The translations under genes were made by a program, and so were the position numbers. Below are positions 17,901 to 27,837 of a stretch of DNA of 64,000 bases, piece after piece. The stretch lies in assembly GCA_949710005.1 (NCBI GenBank), contig OX453282.1:19702561-19766560 (forward strand), read 5' to 3'. The stretch is from Ricordea florida. Lineage: Eukaryota > Cnidaria > Anthozoa > Corallimorpharia > Ricordeidae. The notes below the pieces were generated by a model, which saw only the letters and a program-made list of their open reading frames with translations, ran no database searches and was not told the origin of the DNA. Each line of letters begins with the position of its first letter. The stretch's first letter is position 1.

Positions 17901-18845
17901 ACAATCACATTTATTACATCCACATTTCTCACATTCTTGTTTTATGCATTCTTTCTTACATTCTTTTTTGTTTCTGTTACATTCTTTTTTCCTACACCCA
18001 CAATTCTTACATTCTTGTCTTTTCTTACAATCACATTTATCGCTTATTCTTAGCGGATATAATTTATCATCTTCATATCCCAATACATTAACAACAAATG
18101 GGTTTTGTTTTTCAAATATGCTAATATCTTTTAATTTCATGGGTATGCTCATTCCGCTGAAATTTAACTTTTTGGAATTTTCTCGCAATTCATCATTTAT
18201 TCTCTCTCTATGATGTTTTCTAGGAAATGCAGCTTCTGTTAATGAGTTTTGTCCGCAGTTCTGATCCTTATTCTTTATGTTAATAGCAGCTTTTTTTGAT
18301 GCTAATCTGGGAGGTAGTGGCCGATATGAACTTCCAGAAATAATTTGATATGGAACTGTACCGATTTCAAAACATACTATGGAATCTAATTCATAAACGC
18401 CTGAAGGGTTATTAGTTAGAAATTTTTCAATCTTATTAATTATATTTTTAACCATATTATCATATAATTCTGATAAATTGCTTGCTTTAGTAATTATTTC
18501 TGAAGGGGGGTGAAAGTATTTATCTTCTTCTACTTTAATTTCATTTTTAAGTAGCGACTTTCTTATCATTTTACATGTTAATATAAATTTCCCCTTTATT
18601 GGTTTCTTTTCTTGATTAATTATATCTATAACTTTTTGTTTTATTTTTTTCAAAAATTCTTCAGGATAATATCCTTTCTTTCCATCTATTTTGTAAGTTT
18701 TCAAATATCCTTTAATCGCTTTTTTTTCATAAAATGTTAACTCTTCCTCATTTTCCTGTTCATAATTTTTTACATTTCCTTTTGTTTTAGATCTAGCACC
18801 TTCTTTCTCATAATCTCTATCTATGATTTGATCTTTTTTTTCTTT
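14916..18845 (-). CDS. Protein-primed family B DNA polymerase, main part
   Basis: This frame carries the replicative polymerase that would copy the linear element from a terminal protein primer. Visible motifs in order are a C2HC finger (FCLRCFNSF...HRKYC), Exo I YLDFE (17565-17573), an endonuclease VII/HNH-like zinc motif (DHCHLTGKYRGAAH), Exo II SGYDSHLF (~17063-17084), Exo III YHDLYLMTD, palm motif A DANNLYG, motif B NNSVFGK, motif C MTDTDS (15462-15479) and KQYSV. A Cys-rich insertion (17868-18043) is absent from E2. The frame is open up to a stop at 18846-18848. Its first residues continue, in another frame, the N-terminal part at 18821-19468. No ATG suits the start, so it is the downstream half of a broken or frameshifted gene. 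Confidence 0.85.
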   Translation of the reverse strand, partial: KEKKDQIIDRDYEKEGARSKTKGNVKNYEQENEEELTFYEKKAIKGYLKTYKIDGKKGYYPEEFLKKIKQKVIDIINQEKKPIKGKFILTCKMIRKSLLKNEIKVEEDKYFHPPSEIITKASNLSELYDNMVKNIINKIEKFLTNNPSGVYELDSIVCFEIGTVPYQIISGSSYRPLPPRLASKKAAINIKNKDQNCGQNSLTEAAFPRKHHRERINDELRENSKKLNFSGMSIPMKLKDISIFEKQNPFVVNVLGYEDDKLYPLRISDKCDCKKRQECKNCGCRKKECNRNKKECKKECIKQECEKCGCNKCDCNKDECKLCSCKVLNLLLVSYDDGASHYCLITDISRLLSSEIDKNKNKKYFCLRCFNSFYEKIHLYEHRKYCDTNGEVIIDMVKNKDGSPKFVIFKNFKHKMRAPFVIYLDFESRLILIHTCSPRDIKSFTKKYQLHKASGFCYKIVCFDDSLLPPDFNQIVQYTAKSDEDDVGKIFVEYLEGDIRKIHKIMEERKEKFRFYDKKNMSEEIKNEYENASHCHICEGKFTESKNKKHKKVIDHCHLTGKYRGAAHDSCNINYKIPNFIPVIAHNMSGYDSHLFIKNLCSTKGKIECIANTEERYISFSKKILMGHYDNGNPINITIRFIDSLKFMSTSLGKLVENLTKCGKCKTCKPGDCLKIYEKDGKVEEYKGIGRCKKCDTCMLVDKRCLSPKDDELKEIKKVFGDKTYLLLRKGVFPYDYFDSLNKLNETKLPPKEAFYSKLNDEDINEEDYKHAQNIFDIFNIKSMREYHDLYLMTDTLFLADVFENFRDICQKNYDLDPAHYFTSPGLAWDAMLKLTKVKLELFTDVDMLLFIEKGIRGGVAQISKRHAKANNPYMENFISSLITSYIIYLDANNLYGAGMSGNLPTHGFEWVKKEEFKNWRDNPCILMVDLKYPKHLHDLHKDYPLAPEKLTVNKVQKLIPNLFDKKYYVVHHETLKFYESEGLEITKIHKVLKFKESAWLKPYIDLNTKLRSQAKNDFEKDFFKLMNNSVFGKTMENVRKRIDFRLVTNEKEAKKLVKKPSFDGFTIFSDNLVGIKMKKIKINFNKPIYVGFCILDRSKQIMYDFHYNYIKKKYGEKAKLLMTDTDSLVYHIETEDFYKDINPDVREMFDTSNYPKYHPSGIETGVNKKVIGIMKDEFGGMIAEEFAGSGAKQYSVKMANGEEIKKNKGTKKSVIEKDMSFNDFRDCVLNRKSQMRKQNLIRTEKHNVYTQIINKIALNPTDDKRYVEEDGINTLPYGHYSLDIKIDDDCNIIFPAKLGRATPVPKQN
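14948..14960. repeat. Triloop mini-hairpin CCAGC-TTA-GCTGG
   Basis: Five-bp stem, three-base loop, inside the extreme 3' end of the polymerase frame and just past the integrase stop. It may help end both convergent transcripts. Confidence 0.5.
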
Positions 18846-19468
18846 CTATTCCTCCTCTTTCTATTCCTCCTCTTTCTTTTTTTTGTTTTATCCTCGCCTA
18901 TAGTTGATTCTTCTTCTTTTTCGGGTTTTATTTTAGGTTTAACACCTTCTTTCTCATAATCTCTAAAACTTTCTGTAATTGTTGTATTGGTTTTTTGTAA
19001 CTGAGCTTGTAGTCTTTGTATTTTTTCTTGATTTTTTTGTATTTGTTCTTCTTGTTGTTTTATTTTAGTTTGTTCTTCTATTTGTTCTTCTAGTTTTCTT
19101 ATTTGTTCTTCTTGTTGTTTTATTTTTTGATTATAATAGGTTTTTGATTGATAAATATTTTTCTCAACTCTAGTTTTAGGTTTTGAAATAGGTCTAGGAA
19201 TAAGACTTGCTTTTTTAGTATTTAAAACATCTTGGGTTTGTTTTCTTGGAATACGAGGTCTTGGATTTAATATCTCTGGTGTTTGCGGTCTATCATCAAT
19301 AAGTCCTCGCCGGTGATTTTCCAAATCTTCAATTGTATGAATTCCCAATTCACCCAATGCTTCAATTTTTCTTGCTTTACGCATTTCATGCCAATTAGGT
19401 AATTTTAATTCTTTTACAATTTTCTTCAATTCAGCATCTTTTAATTGGTTGATATTCGCGTTTTCCAT
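18821..19468 (-). CDS. Polymerase N-terminal part, frameshifted
   Basis: This 215-residue frame begins in the right terminal repeat. It has a SAP/Rho-N-like helical N-terminus (LKDAELKKIVKELKL, MRKARKIEALGELG), a Pro/Arg linker, a long Gln/Glu coiled coil (~115-165) and a basic tail (KKRKRRNRKRRNRKKKK). It stops at 18821, overlapping the polymerase frame by about 25 bp at an A8 run (18834-18841, minus strand). In E2 the same region is continuous with the polymerase, so this is its N-terminal domain. Either one base was lost from the run or a -1 ribosomal slip at A-AAA-AAG joins the frames. Confidence 0.7.
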   Translation of the reverse strand: MENANINQLKDAELKKIVKELKLPNWHEMRKARKIEALGELGIHTIEDLENHRRGLIDDRPQTPEILNPRPRIPRKQTQDVLNTKKASLIPRPISKPKTRVEKNIYQSKTYYNQKIKQQEEQIRKLEEQIEEQTKIKQQEEQIQKNQEKIQRLQAQLQKTNTTITESFRDYEKEGVKPKIKPEKEEESTIGEDKTKKRKRRNRKRRNRKKKKIKS

Positions 19469-19626
19469 TATTTAAATTAATTATAATTTTATCTTTAAAC
19501 CGTAATTAAAAACTCAAATTTTTTTCACGGATTTTTCACGGATTTTTCACGGATTTTTTCACGAAATTTTTCACGAAATTTTTCACGAAATTTTGCTGTC
19601 CTAGTCCCGTAGTTTTACCACTCTCT
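19448..19626 (-). repeat. E1 right terminal inverted repeat (179 bp)
   Basis: Inverted copy of 3737-3915. On the minus strand it carries the same promoter-like sequence, start codon and first seven codons (MENANIN), here leading into the polymerase N-terminal frame rather than the CxH repeat protein. Confidence 0.9.
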
Positions 19627-19631
19627 TCTGT
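19627..19631. repeat. Target-site duplication of element 1, right copy
   Basis: TCTGT directly follows the CTCTCT terminus and repeats the left flank at 3732-3736. Staggered-cut duplications of this size are made by retroviral-type DDE integrases; Polintons are usually described with 6 bp. Confidence 0.8.
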
Positions 19632-21022
19632 AGTTTTTAATCTTTGGTGATTTGTAGTGTAGCGCTAGCAAACTAATTGAGCTGAAAATCAGCTTGACTT
19701 TGATTCGCTTTAATATCAAAGCTAACATGTAAAGGTATTGGCCTGGTATCAGCTGATTATAGGCTGGGCGCCAATTTGATTTATAAACTAGACGCTCTCG
19801 GGAGCGTTGACTCGGACTACACTTTATAATACGGCTTCGAACAAACGTGAATGTCAGTTTACGCCTAAGGTTTGTATATGTTGTATACTATATGGCTGGT
19901 TCCACGACCGCAAAAAACCTACACACTGTATATCGCACCGTAATTCTTGTCGCCGTCGTGTTTAAGGATACCGTATACCTTCGAGAGTCGATTTTTTGCA
20001 AAAAAAAATTTGAGGCCAAATTAAACATTACTGTTGTCGCTTCATTTTCCCAAAAAAAAAAAAGTTTAAATCTTGAAACGCGCGCGAGTTATCAACAAGA
20101 ACGTTTTTTCAAATGAAATTCTATCACCCACCAGAGTGCTATAAGCCAATTAAAATGTGTCAGCGCCAGGACTTCCCGTGACGTTTTTCGCGTTAAAACA
20201 TCCGGGGTCGTTCATTTCACGTCGCTTCTCTTTCTTTTGTTTACGTTTGCAACTTGTGATTTATTCACACTAAGTTTTCGCTTATGTTCGTTTTGCGTAT
20301 CGTGTATGGAGGAAAATAAGAGAGAAAAGAGTCCCTGGTGGAAATCTAAGAAGAAAACCGGTCCTAAGAAAAAGAAGCAGAAAGTTTTCGATGAAGGATG
20401 GCGAAAGACTCTTGCCGAAACCGATAAAGGCTCTTGGTTTAACCAGTCTTCGCTCCTCGAAGATGATCAACCGTCGTGGCCACCGCAGTCTTCCTTTTCT
20501 TAGAAGAATTCTTTCTGCCCGGCATTGTGCAAGGAAATCCGACAAAATTCGACTGACTGGAAATAGAGCAGCGATCACGCACTCAACTATTTTCCCGCGA
20601 GTTGCTTACCGACACTAGTAATCTCAGGGGACTCAGCAGTAGGTCTCCTGTCATTCTATTGGCTGTCGACATCGGCGGCATCCACAGTGTTGAAATATGG
20701 CGCAGCAAGGGCGTGAAATTTTTGTAAACTTTTAGAAGCGAAAAAAACCTACTTCGTTTTTACGCGAGTGTGCTTTCTTTAAAGCAATTTATAGGGTACG
20801 AGGATTTGACGGATTGCCTTGAAATTTGGCCCGACGATTCCCAAGACATCGAACAAAAAAATCGTGTGAGGGATTTCCGTTTTTCAAAATTGATCTCCCG
20901 CAATGGCCTACGCCGTAAAACGTATCGGTAAGTTTTTGATCATCAAAATTGACAGAAAAATTGCGAAGCAACCAATAGAAATATCGAAAAAGCCTCACAC
21001 GGTTTTGAAGATTAATGCCTTG
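19632..21022. other. Spacer between E1 and the hAT element
   Basis: About 1.4 kb of host-like DNA with no recognised gene. A short Lys-rich open frame from the ATG at 20306 (MEENKREKSPWWKSKKKT) to 20503 could be an exon but has no recognisable domain or supporting context. A sequence resembling a small tandem of AT-rich and GC-rich patches follows. Nothing here relates to the two elements. Confidence 0.4.
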
Positions 21023-21038
21023 CAGGGGCGGATCCAGA
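21023..21038 (+). repeat. hAT left terminal inverted repeat
   Basis: CAGGGGCGGATCCAGA, matched in inverse at 38299-38313 with one change. Confidence 0.75.
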
Positions 21039-21486
21039 GTAGTTCAAGTGATTTCCAGAAATCACTCAAATGTTTCCAAATCTGGGTTTGTTATTTCTCA
21101 GGTTGTTTCTTGAAGCTCAAGAAATCAATTATCCTTCTTGTTGCAGTGTTTATTATGAAATAAAACAAAGAAAAAAATCGTCGAATCTCGTTTTACCGTC
21201 GATTACACAGCAAACCCAGTCCATTCCGAACGAATTTGACGAATCTCCGTTCGCGCGCTTTCGTCCTTTGTCGAGACTTCGGAGAACAACACGAAAAAAT
21301 TCGTAGGCACGACCGGACAAAATTTGTACGCAGTGGGTGGGAGTGGTTAGTTTATCGATCTTTCCACAAATCACTCAAAACCCTCCTCTATTGGCCAGAA
21401 TCACTCGCATTGTCTTGCGAACTACTCAAACTCGCTTGTGATTGGCTATCCAGGACGCAAACTACCGTGCAAACTACTGACAATCG

Positions 21487-21496
21487 TATATAAAGG
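21487..21496 (+). promoter_or_regulatory. TATA box of the hAT transposase
   Basis: TATATAAAGG lies about 110 bp before the transposase ATG at 21599 and is a good eukaryotic TATA match. The gene itself is dead. Confidence 0.5.
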
Positions 21497-21598
21497 GAAG
21501 CCTCTCCCCGAAAGTCCCTCGTTTGTTCTTGCTCAGATCAGAGTTCATTGTTAAAGTAACTTGCTACGGAAGGAAGACAAGGGAAATTTTAATTATAA

Positions 21599-22886
21599 AT
21601 GATGGTTCGAGGCGATCCAGTTTGTCGGAAGGAGGACTGTTCACAGTATGATGTTGCTTTGGTTTTCAAGGAAATCAACTCATATTCGGACCAGGACAAG
21701 TTCATAGAGAATGTGTGGAAACCAGGTGAGCTATTTGATTTCCCAGCGTCAATGGAATGTTCGAATTGTAGCCGTCATTTTGTGCGGAGCTGGCTGAAAA
21801 GATTTCCCTGGCTAGCATACTCTAAATATGTCGATGGTGCATTTTGTTTATCGTGTGTTTGTTTTGGAGTCCAGTGTGGGCGAAATACGAATAAGCTAGA
21901 CAAATTGTTCAAGTCTCCACTCACACTTTGGACGTCCGCCGTTTTACGTTTTACCAAACACGCCAGCGGGAAATGTGAGATGCATTGATCGCAGTGGAGA
22001 ATTTTCTGAGAAACATGAGAAGAGAAGCGGTTCCAATTGATCAGGAGATCAACAATTTACTTCAAGGTAAGATTTCCGCACAGGTCCCTACTTCATTATG
22101 CATTCTGTAACTATAATATTTCGTTCTTCGAACACAAGAAATATTTGCACGTGCATTACACCAGACAAGACAGCTTTAGCATGCATAATGAAGTAGGGAC
22201 CTGTACGGAAATCTTCCCTACTTCAACAGCAAATTAATAGAAATCGCGAAATTCTGAAATCCCTTTTTAAAACAATAATTTTCTGATGAAAAAACAACGT
22301 AGCCCTCAGAGGTACACGAGATTATGATCGAGGAAATGGGAGTCTTTCCGGTAATTTCCATGCACTGTTAGAAGCGGCGACCAAACACTAAAACATCACC
22401 TGGAAACCGTTCCCAGAAATGTGACTTATATTTCTAAAACCATTCAAAATGAGATGATTTCAACTGTGGGTGCTATCATAGTGAATAATTTGTCACAGGA
22501 AATCAGGGACAGCAAATATTTTTCTATTATGTCTGACGAAGCAGCTGACATATCAAATAAACAAAACCTTTCAGTGGTGATCAGATTTCTCGACTCGACC
22601 AAAACAGTCAGAGAAGAGTTTGTAGGATTCTGCCTTTGTGAGGATATACTATACTTCTTAAATCCTGATCACTATTCCCATTTCATCGGCATCTTGCGAA
22701 AGGTCCATTTCAACCCTCCGAAATCTGAAGACGTATTTGAGAAGTACAATGGTCCAGGATAGACTGAATGGATTAGCACTGATGCATGCCCATAGGGAAA
22801 TGGAATTAGATCTTGAACAAATTATAGATTTATTTGCTAATTTACATCCCAGAAGAATGAGAATGGAAAATATTTTAAATGAATAA
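21599..22886 (+). pseudogene. hAT transposase relic (ZMYM/TTF-finger type)
   Basis: The N-terminal frame (21599-21988) has a TTF-type zinc-finger region (WLKRFPWLAYSKYVDGAFCL followed by CVCFG). A frame change near 21985 shifts it. The reading is then cut by a MITE (22066-22218) and resumes. The DDE-domain N-terminal part at 22421-22762 includes YFSIMSDEAADISNKQNLSV, the first catalytic Asp region. The C-terminal dimerisation end (LFANLHPRRM) closes at a TAA, 22884-22886. Much of the middle of the catalytic domain is deleted. It is similar in kind to host zinc finger MYM-type 1-like proteins derived from hAT elements. Confidence 0.75.
22066..22218 (+). mobile_element. 153-bp MITE with 8-bp target duplication
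   Basis: The ends GGTAAGATTTCCGCACAGG and, inverted, GGGAAGATTTCCGTACAGG are flanked by TACTTCAA at 22058-22065 and 22219-22226. Removing it and one TACTTCAA restores an open hAT reading. The 8-bp duplication points to mobilisation by a hAT transposase. Related copies are at 56304-56438, 56445-56594 and a partial one at 62110-62136. Confidence 0.8.
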
Positions 22887-23149
22887 TTTTGTACCAGGCA
22901 GTCATTAGTGTTTTCAGAGTACTTGTGAGTTATGTTCCATCTGGATGTAATCCTTAAACTGATAGAGAACAGTACAGATACATAACTGGTGTCTGTGGTA
23001 CAATTGTATTAATACTTATATCTGGACAAAAAAAGTCATTCTTCAATAGTTTTTAGAGTTATTTTTCCACTGACACTGGGTATTTGAAAAGCTTAAATGG
23101 TTTTCGCATATTCTCTCAGTCTGAGCTCATTGGACCACATCAATTTATA

Positions 23150-23154
23150 CACTG
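23150..23154. repeat. Target-site duplication of element 2, left copy
   Basis: CACTG (CACTGA if the first element base is included) matches 37814-37818. Confidence 0.8.
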
Positions 23155-23423
23155 AGAGAGTATATAATGCCGATTCTAGGCCAGTTTTGTGAAAATTGTG
23201 AAAATTGTGAAAATTGTGAAAATTACGAAAAATGTGAAAAATTGTGAAAAATTATCCAAAGATTTATCAAGGATTTATCAGAGAATTTATAGGGGGGGGG
23301 AAATTAATCATAAATTTACAAAAAAAATTCAACGTAAATTTATCAAGGATTTTATCAGAGGTGGTAAAAATAAAATTTTGAAATTGTGATTTAAAAAAGA
23401 AGAATTATTTTATAAAAAATGGA
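23155..23423 (+). repeat. E2 left terminal inverted repeat
   Basis: Contains three full GAAAATTGT units and a variant, a G9 run, GATTTAAAAAAGAAGAATT and the start ATGGA of the polymerase. Compared with the right copy it has two fewer 9-bp units and three more G, which explains its 15-bp shorter length. Confidence 0.9.
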
Positions 23424-25623
23424 ACAAACCCTTAAACATTTAGAAAGATTGACTCGTGATCAATTAAGACAATTTGCTAAAGACTATGGTGTTAAAAAAT
23501 ATTATGATTTACGTAAAAAGCAACTATTTGAAGCGCTGACTAATAATCAAGAATTTATGGAAGAGATGCGTAATCGTGTGGAACAAGTACAAATACCTGA
23601 TACTAATCCTCCTCAAACTCCATCAGATTCTCCTCCACAATTATCATTACCAGGTACACCGCAGGATACACCTCCACCAACTCCGCCGCCAACCCCAAAA
23701 CCTAGAAAAAATATAATCAATCAAAAGAAAAGTCTTATTCCAAGACCTATCCCCAAACCTAGACCTAGACTTAGAAAAAATATTCCTACACCACAAACAC
23801 AACCTCAACCTACTTTTCAACCACAATATTATCCACCATATCCTCAACCTCCATACCACCAACCACAATATTATCCACCATACTATCCTCAACAATATCC
23901 TCCACATCCTCAACAATATCCACCATACTATCCTCAACAATATCCTCCATATCCTCAACAATATCCACCATACTATCCTCCATATCCTCAACAATATCCA
24001 CCATATCCTCAACAATATCCACCATATCCACAACAATATCCACCATATCCACAACCTCCACACCAACAACAAACACAAACACCACATCAACCGCAAATTC
24101 AAAGATTTAATCAGCTGCAACAACCACAAAGACCTAAAACTAAACCGAGAAAAAATAAACGTAGAAAAAATAAAAATAAAACATCTACAAATAACACACA
24201 ACCTTCAACATCTACAAATAATGATAATAATGATGAAAGTGTAGAAGATTTAACGCCAAAAGAAATGGAATCAGCGTTTAATGACTATCTGAAAAGTTAT
24301 AGAATAAATGGTAACAAAGTTGATGATCCTGAAACGTATATGAATAAAATAAAACCAAAAGTTATAAATCATATTGAACAAGAAGAAGGAAAGCCAATCA
24401 AAGTGAAATTTGTATTATCAACTAAGTTAGTGAAAAAGTCTTTACTTACAAAAAAAGTTGATGAAGAAGAAGAAAAATACTTTCACTCACATGTGGAAAC
24501 AATAACTGAATCAGATGATTTATCTGAATTATTCGATGATATGAGAGAGAGCTTACTCAAGGCTTATAAACAATATATGTCTAATGGTTACAAATGGGAA
24601 TTCAGTCATATAGAATATTTCGATATATACATTGATCCTTATAATCCTATTTCCGGTGGTTCATATATTCCAACGCCAGAAATAATAGCAAACAGAAAAG
24701 CAACTATAAACCCCCAGAATTTTAATGATGATAAATGTTTCATGTATGCAATAACCTTAGGTGCATTTCCTATAGAAGGTCATCCGGAGAGAATAAGTAA
24801 AAAATTGTTAGAAAATTGTGAAAAGTTTAATTGGGAGGGAATAGAGTACCCCGTTACATTAAATCAGGTTGATAAGTTTGAGAGGCAAAACCCAGACTAT
24901 AGGATTAACGTACATGGATTTGGTAAAGTCAAAGATTGGGATAAAATAGAGAAAGTATACCCTCTAAGAATTAGTAGGAAAGAAAGTGGTATTTTAATTG
25001 AATTACTTTTAATATCTAATGAAGAAACAAGCCACTACCTTTTGATAAAGAATTTTGGAAGACTTGTAACAACTCAAGTTGATAACGGTCAACATAAACG
25101 TTTTTATTGTCACAGATGCTACAACTCATTTCGTAAAGAAGAATCATTAAAAAAACATGAAGAATATTGTAAAACAAATGAAGAAGCAAAGGTTATTATG
25201 CCAAAAGACAAAGACGGAAATCCTGTATATCTTACATTCAATAATTATGGAAGACAAATGAGAGTACCGTTTGTTATAACTGCCGACTTTGAGTGTACTA
25301 CAGAACCAATAGACACATGCTCACCAGATAAAAGTAAAAGTTTTACAAAAAAATACCAAGAGCATAATCCGTCTGGTTACAGTTATTTTATAAAGTGTTC
25401 TGATGATGAAATATTAAATGATGTAATGTTTTATGATGAAATATTTATAAATAAACCAGTACATTACACTGCTAAATCTCCAGACGAAGATGTTGGACAG
25501 AAATTTGTTAATGAAATGGAGAAAGTTACCAAAGTTATTTATAATGAGATTGTCAAACCTAAAGTTTATAAATACAAAAATAAGAAGCTAAAGGATATGA
25601 GTGAAAATGATAAAAATGATTAA
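23419..25623 (+). pseudogene. Protein-primed DNA polymerase, N-terminal part to nonsense codon
   Basis: The 734-residue frame starts in the terminal repeat. It has a SAP/Rho-N-like helical domain (~1-50), a Pro/Thr linker, then a Pro-Tyr-Gln repeat tract (~131-215, QQYPPYPQQYPP units) replacing the coiled coil of E1. A basic stretch follows, and from ~290 the domain shared with the E1 polymerase, including a C2HC finger (YCHRCYNSF) and Exo I TADFE (25285-25293). A TAA at 25621-25623 ends it just before the endonuclease VII-like zinc motif. The same frame continues immediately after, so one point change separates the two halves. Confidence 0.85.
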
Positions 25624-27837
25624 AATAGTGCTACACATTGTCATATATGTAAGTATAAATTTTTGAAGAAAAAAGATAAGGTAATGGATCATTGTCATCT
25701 TACAGGGAAGTATAGAGGAGCTGCGCATAATAGTTGTAATTTAAAATATAGAATTCCAGATTTTATTCCAGTTATTATTCACAATTTATCTGGATATGAT
25801 TCTCATCTTTTTATTAAAAATCTTGGTGCAACAGAAGGTGAAATAAGCTGTATAGCTAATAATGATGAAAAATATATTACTTTCACAAAAAAGGTTGTAG
25901 CTGATATATACTATAGTAAAAAGAATAAAAGGTATGAAAAAGTAAAACGAGGTCTTAGATTCATTGATTCATTTAAATTTATGAAAACCAGCCTAGATAA
26001 TTTAGTTGACAATCTTACAAAATGTGGAAAGTGTGATGTTTGTAAAGGTGTGTTATCTGAAAGCAGATGTCTTTCTCCAAAAGATGATAAATTAACTGAA
26101 ACGAAAAAGGTATTTGGTGATAAAACATATATGATGTTGAGAAAAGGTGTATATCCATATGATTGGTTTACTAACCTTAATAAACTTAATGATACTCAAC
26201 TTCCGTCAATAGAAGCGTTTTACTCAAAACTAAATGATAAAAATATAACACAAGATGATTATAAACATGCTGAAAATGTGTGGAAAATATTTAATATGAT
26301 AACAATGAGAGAATATCATGATCTATATCTTATATCAGATGTGCTATTTTTAACAGATGTATTCGAGAACTTTAGAGATGTTTGTATGGAGAATTATGGT
26401 TTGGATCCTGCCCACTATTTTACAGCACCTGGACTGGCTTGGGACGCCGCATTAAAAACTACTAATGTTAGATTACAGTTGTTAGTTGATGTTGATATGC
26501 TTCTTATGTTTGAGAAAGGTATTAGAGGAGGTGTAGCACAAATATCAAAAAGATATGCTAAAGCTAACAACCCATACATGAAAGAATATGATCCCAACCT
26601 ACCACCAATATATATTATAGATCTTGACGCAAATAATTTATATGGAGGAGGAATGAGTGTACCACTACCCACTCACGGTTTTAAATGGATTAAAAATAAA
26701 GATCTTAAAAATTGGAGAAACATACCAGGTGTATATGCGGTTAATATGGAATGTCCCAAACATCTTCACGATTTACATAATGATTATCCTCTTGCTCCAG
26801 AGAGAGTTGTAGTTAATAAGGTTGAAAAGCTAATCCCAAACCTAAACAATAAGGAAAAGTATGTAGCTCATCATAATATCTTGAAACTTTATGAAAGTTT
26901 AGGATTAAAAATAACAAAGGTTCATAGGGGTATTACATTCAAAGAGTCTGCATGGTTAAAACCCTACATCGATTTGAATACTAATCTCAGAGCTAAAGCA
27001 AATAATGATTTTGAAAAAGATTTCTTCAAACTAATGAATAACTCTGTATTTGGTAAGACTATGGAGAATATTAGAAAACGGGTTGATGTGAAATTAGTTA
27101 CAAATCAAAAAGCTGCAAAAAAATATATAATAAGACCTAACTATCAACATCGTACTATCTTTTCTGAAAATTTGGTTGCTGTTCATATGAAGAAAACTGA
27201 AATAATATTCGATAAACCTGTTTACTTAGGTACATGTATTCTAGATGAAAGTAAAAAAGTAATGTACGATTTTCATTATAATTATATCAAAACAAAATAT
27301 GGAGATAAAGCTAAATTACTTATGACTGACACGGATAGTCTTGTATATGAGGTAAAAACACCAGATTTCTACAAAGATATAATTCCTGATGTTAGAGAAA
27401 TGTTCGACACTAGTAATTATCCTAAAGTTCATCCTTCTGGAATTGAGACTGGTGTAAACAAAAAAATAATTGGAAAGTTTAAAGATGAGTTTGGTGGTAA
27501 GCCTATAAAAGAATTTATTGGACCAAGGCCTAAACAATACTCTATATTAACGGATGACAATGAAGAGATAAAAAAGTGTAAAGGAGTAAAAACATCAGTT
27601 GTAAAAAATACAATAAGTCATAATGATTATAAGGATTGTCTATTCACTGGAAAACCTCAAATGAGACCGATGAATGTAATTAGAAGTTATAAGCATGTTG
27701 TTAATACTGTAACCATTAATAAAATTGCACTATCTGCTGATGATGATAAGAGAATAATTTGTAAAGATGGAATACATACTTTAGCTATTGGGCACTATCG
27801 TTCTAAAATAGAATTGGGTGGGAGTTCAGTATCATAG
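25624..27837 (+). pseudogene. Protein-primed DNA polymerase, catalytic part after nonsense codon
   Basis: In the same frame as the preceding part. It carries the HCHIC...DHCHLTGKYRGAAH zinc motif, Exo II SGYDSHLF (~25791-25810), Exo III YHDLYLISD, motif A DLDANNLYG, motif B NNSVFGK, motif C MTDTDS (27322-27339) and KQYSI. All expected catalytic residues are present, so the nonsense codon looks recent. Internal TTG or ATG codons near 25663-25690 offer only a poor restart. The 3' end overlaps the integrase by 43 bp convergently. The C-terminus differs from E1 after the shared HYRSKIE/HYSLDIK region. Confidence 0.85.

Larger units (their letters stand above)
3737..19626 (-). mobile_element. Polinton/Maverick-like element 1 (E1), complete
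   Basis: This 15,890-bp element is bounded by 179-bp terminal inverted repeats that begin AGAGAGTGG, with a short target duplication outside. It encodes a protein-primed DNA polymerase, DDE integrase, packaging ATPase, double-jelly-roll capsid protein and penton-like protein, which is the Polinton/Maverick core set. It also holds a block of small membrane proteins and three accessory genes (4221-4757, 4770-5333, 9746-10063) that element 2 lacks. Base composition is distinctly AT-rich. The only break I see is a frame change in the polymerase near 18834-18841. No adenain-like protease was recognised. Confidence 0.9.

Noticed and set aside
20237..20503. 88-aa Lys-rich frame between the elements
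   Set aside because: No domain, no partner exon and overlapping frames on the other strand; kept only as a note in the spacer.
23180..23260. Regular short repeats resembling a CRISPR array
   Set aside because: The 9-bp GAAAATTGT units have no spacers and lie in an animal transposon terminal repeat.
23647..24201. Long minus-strand frame of Trp/Ile/Leu repeats
   Set aside because: It is the reverse reading of the Pro-Tyr-Gln tract in the E2 polymerase.
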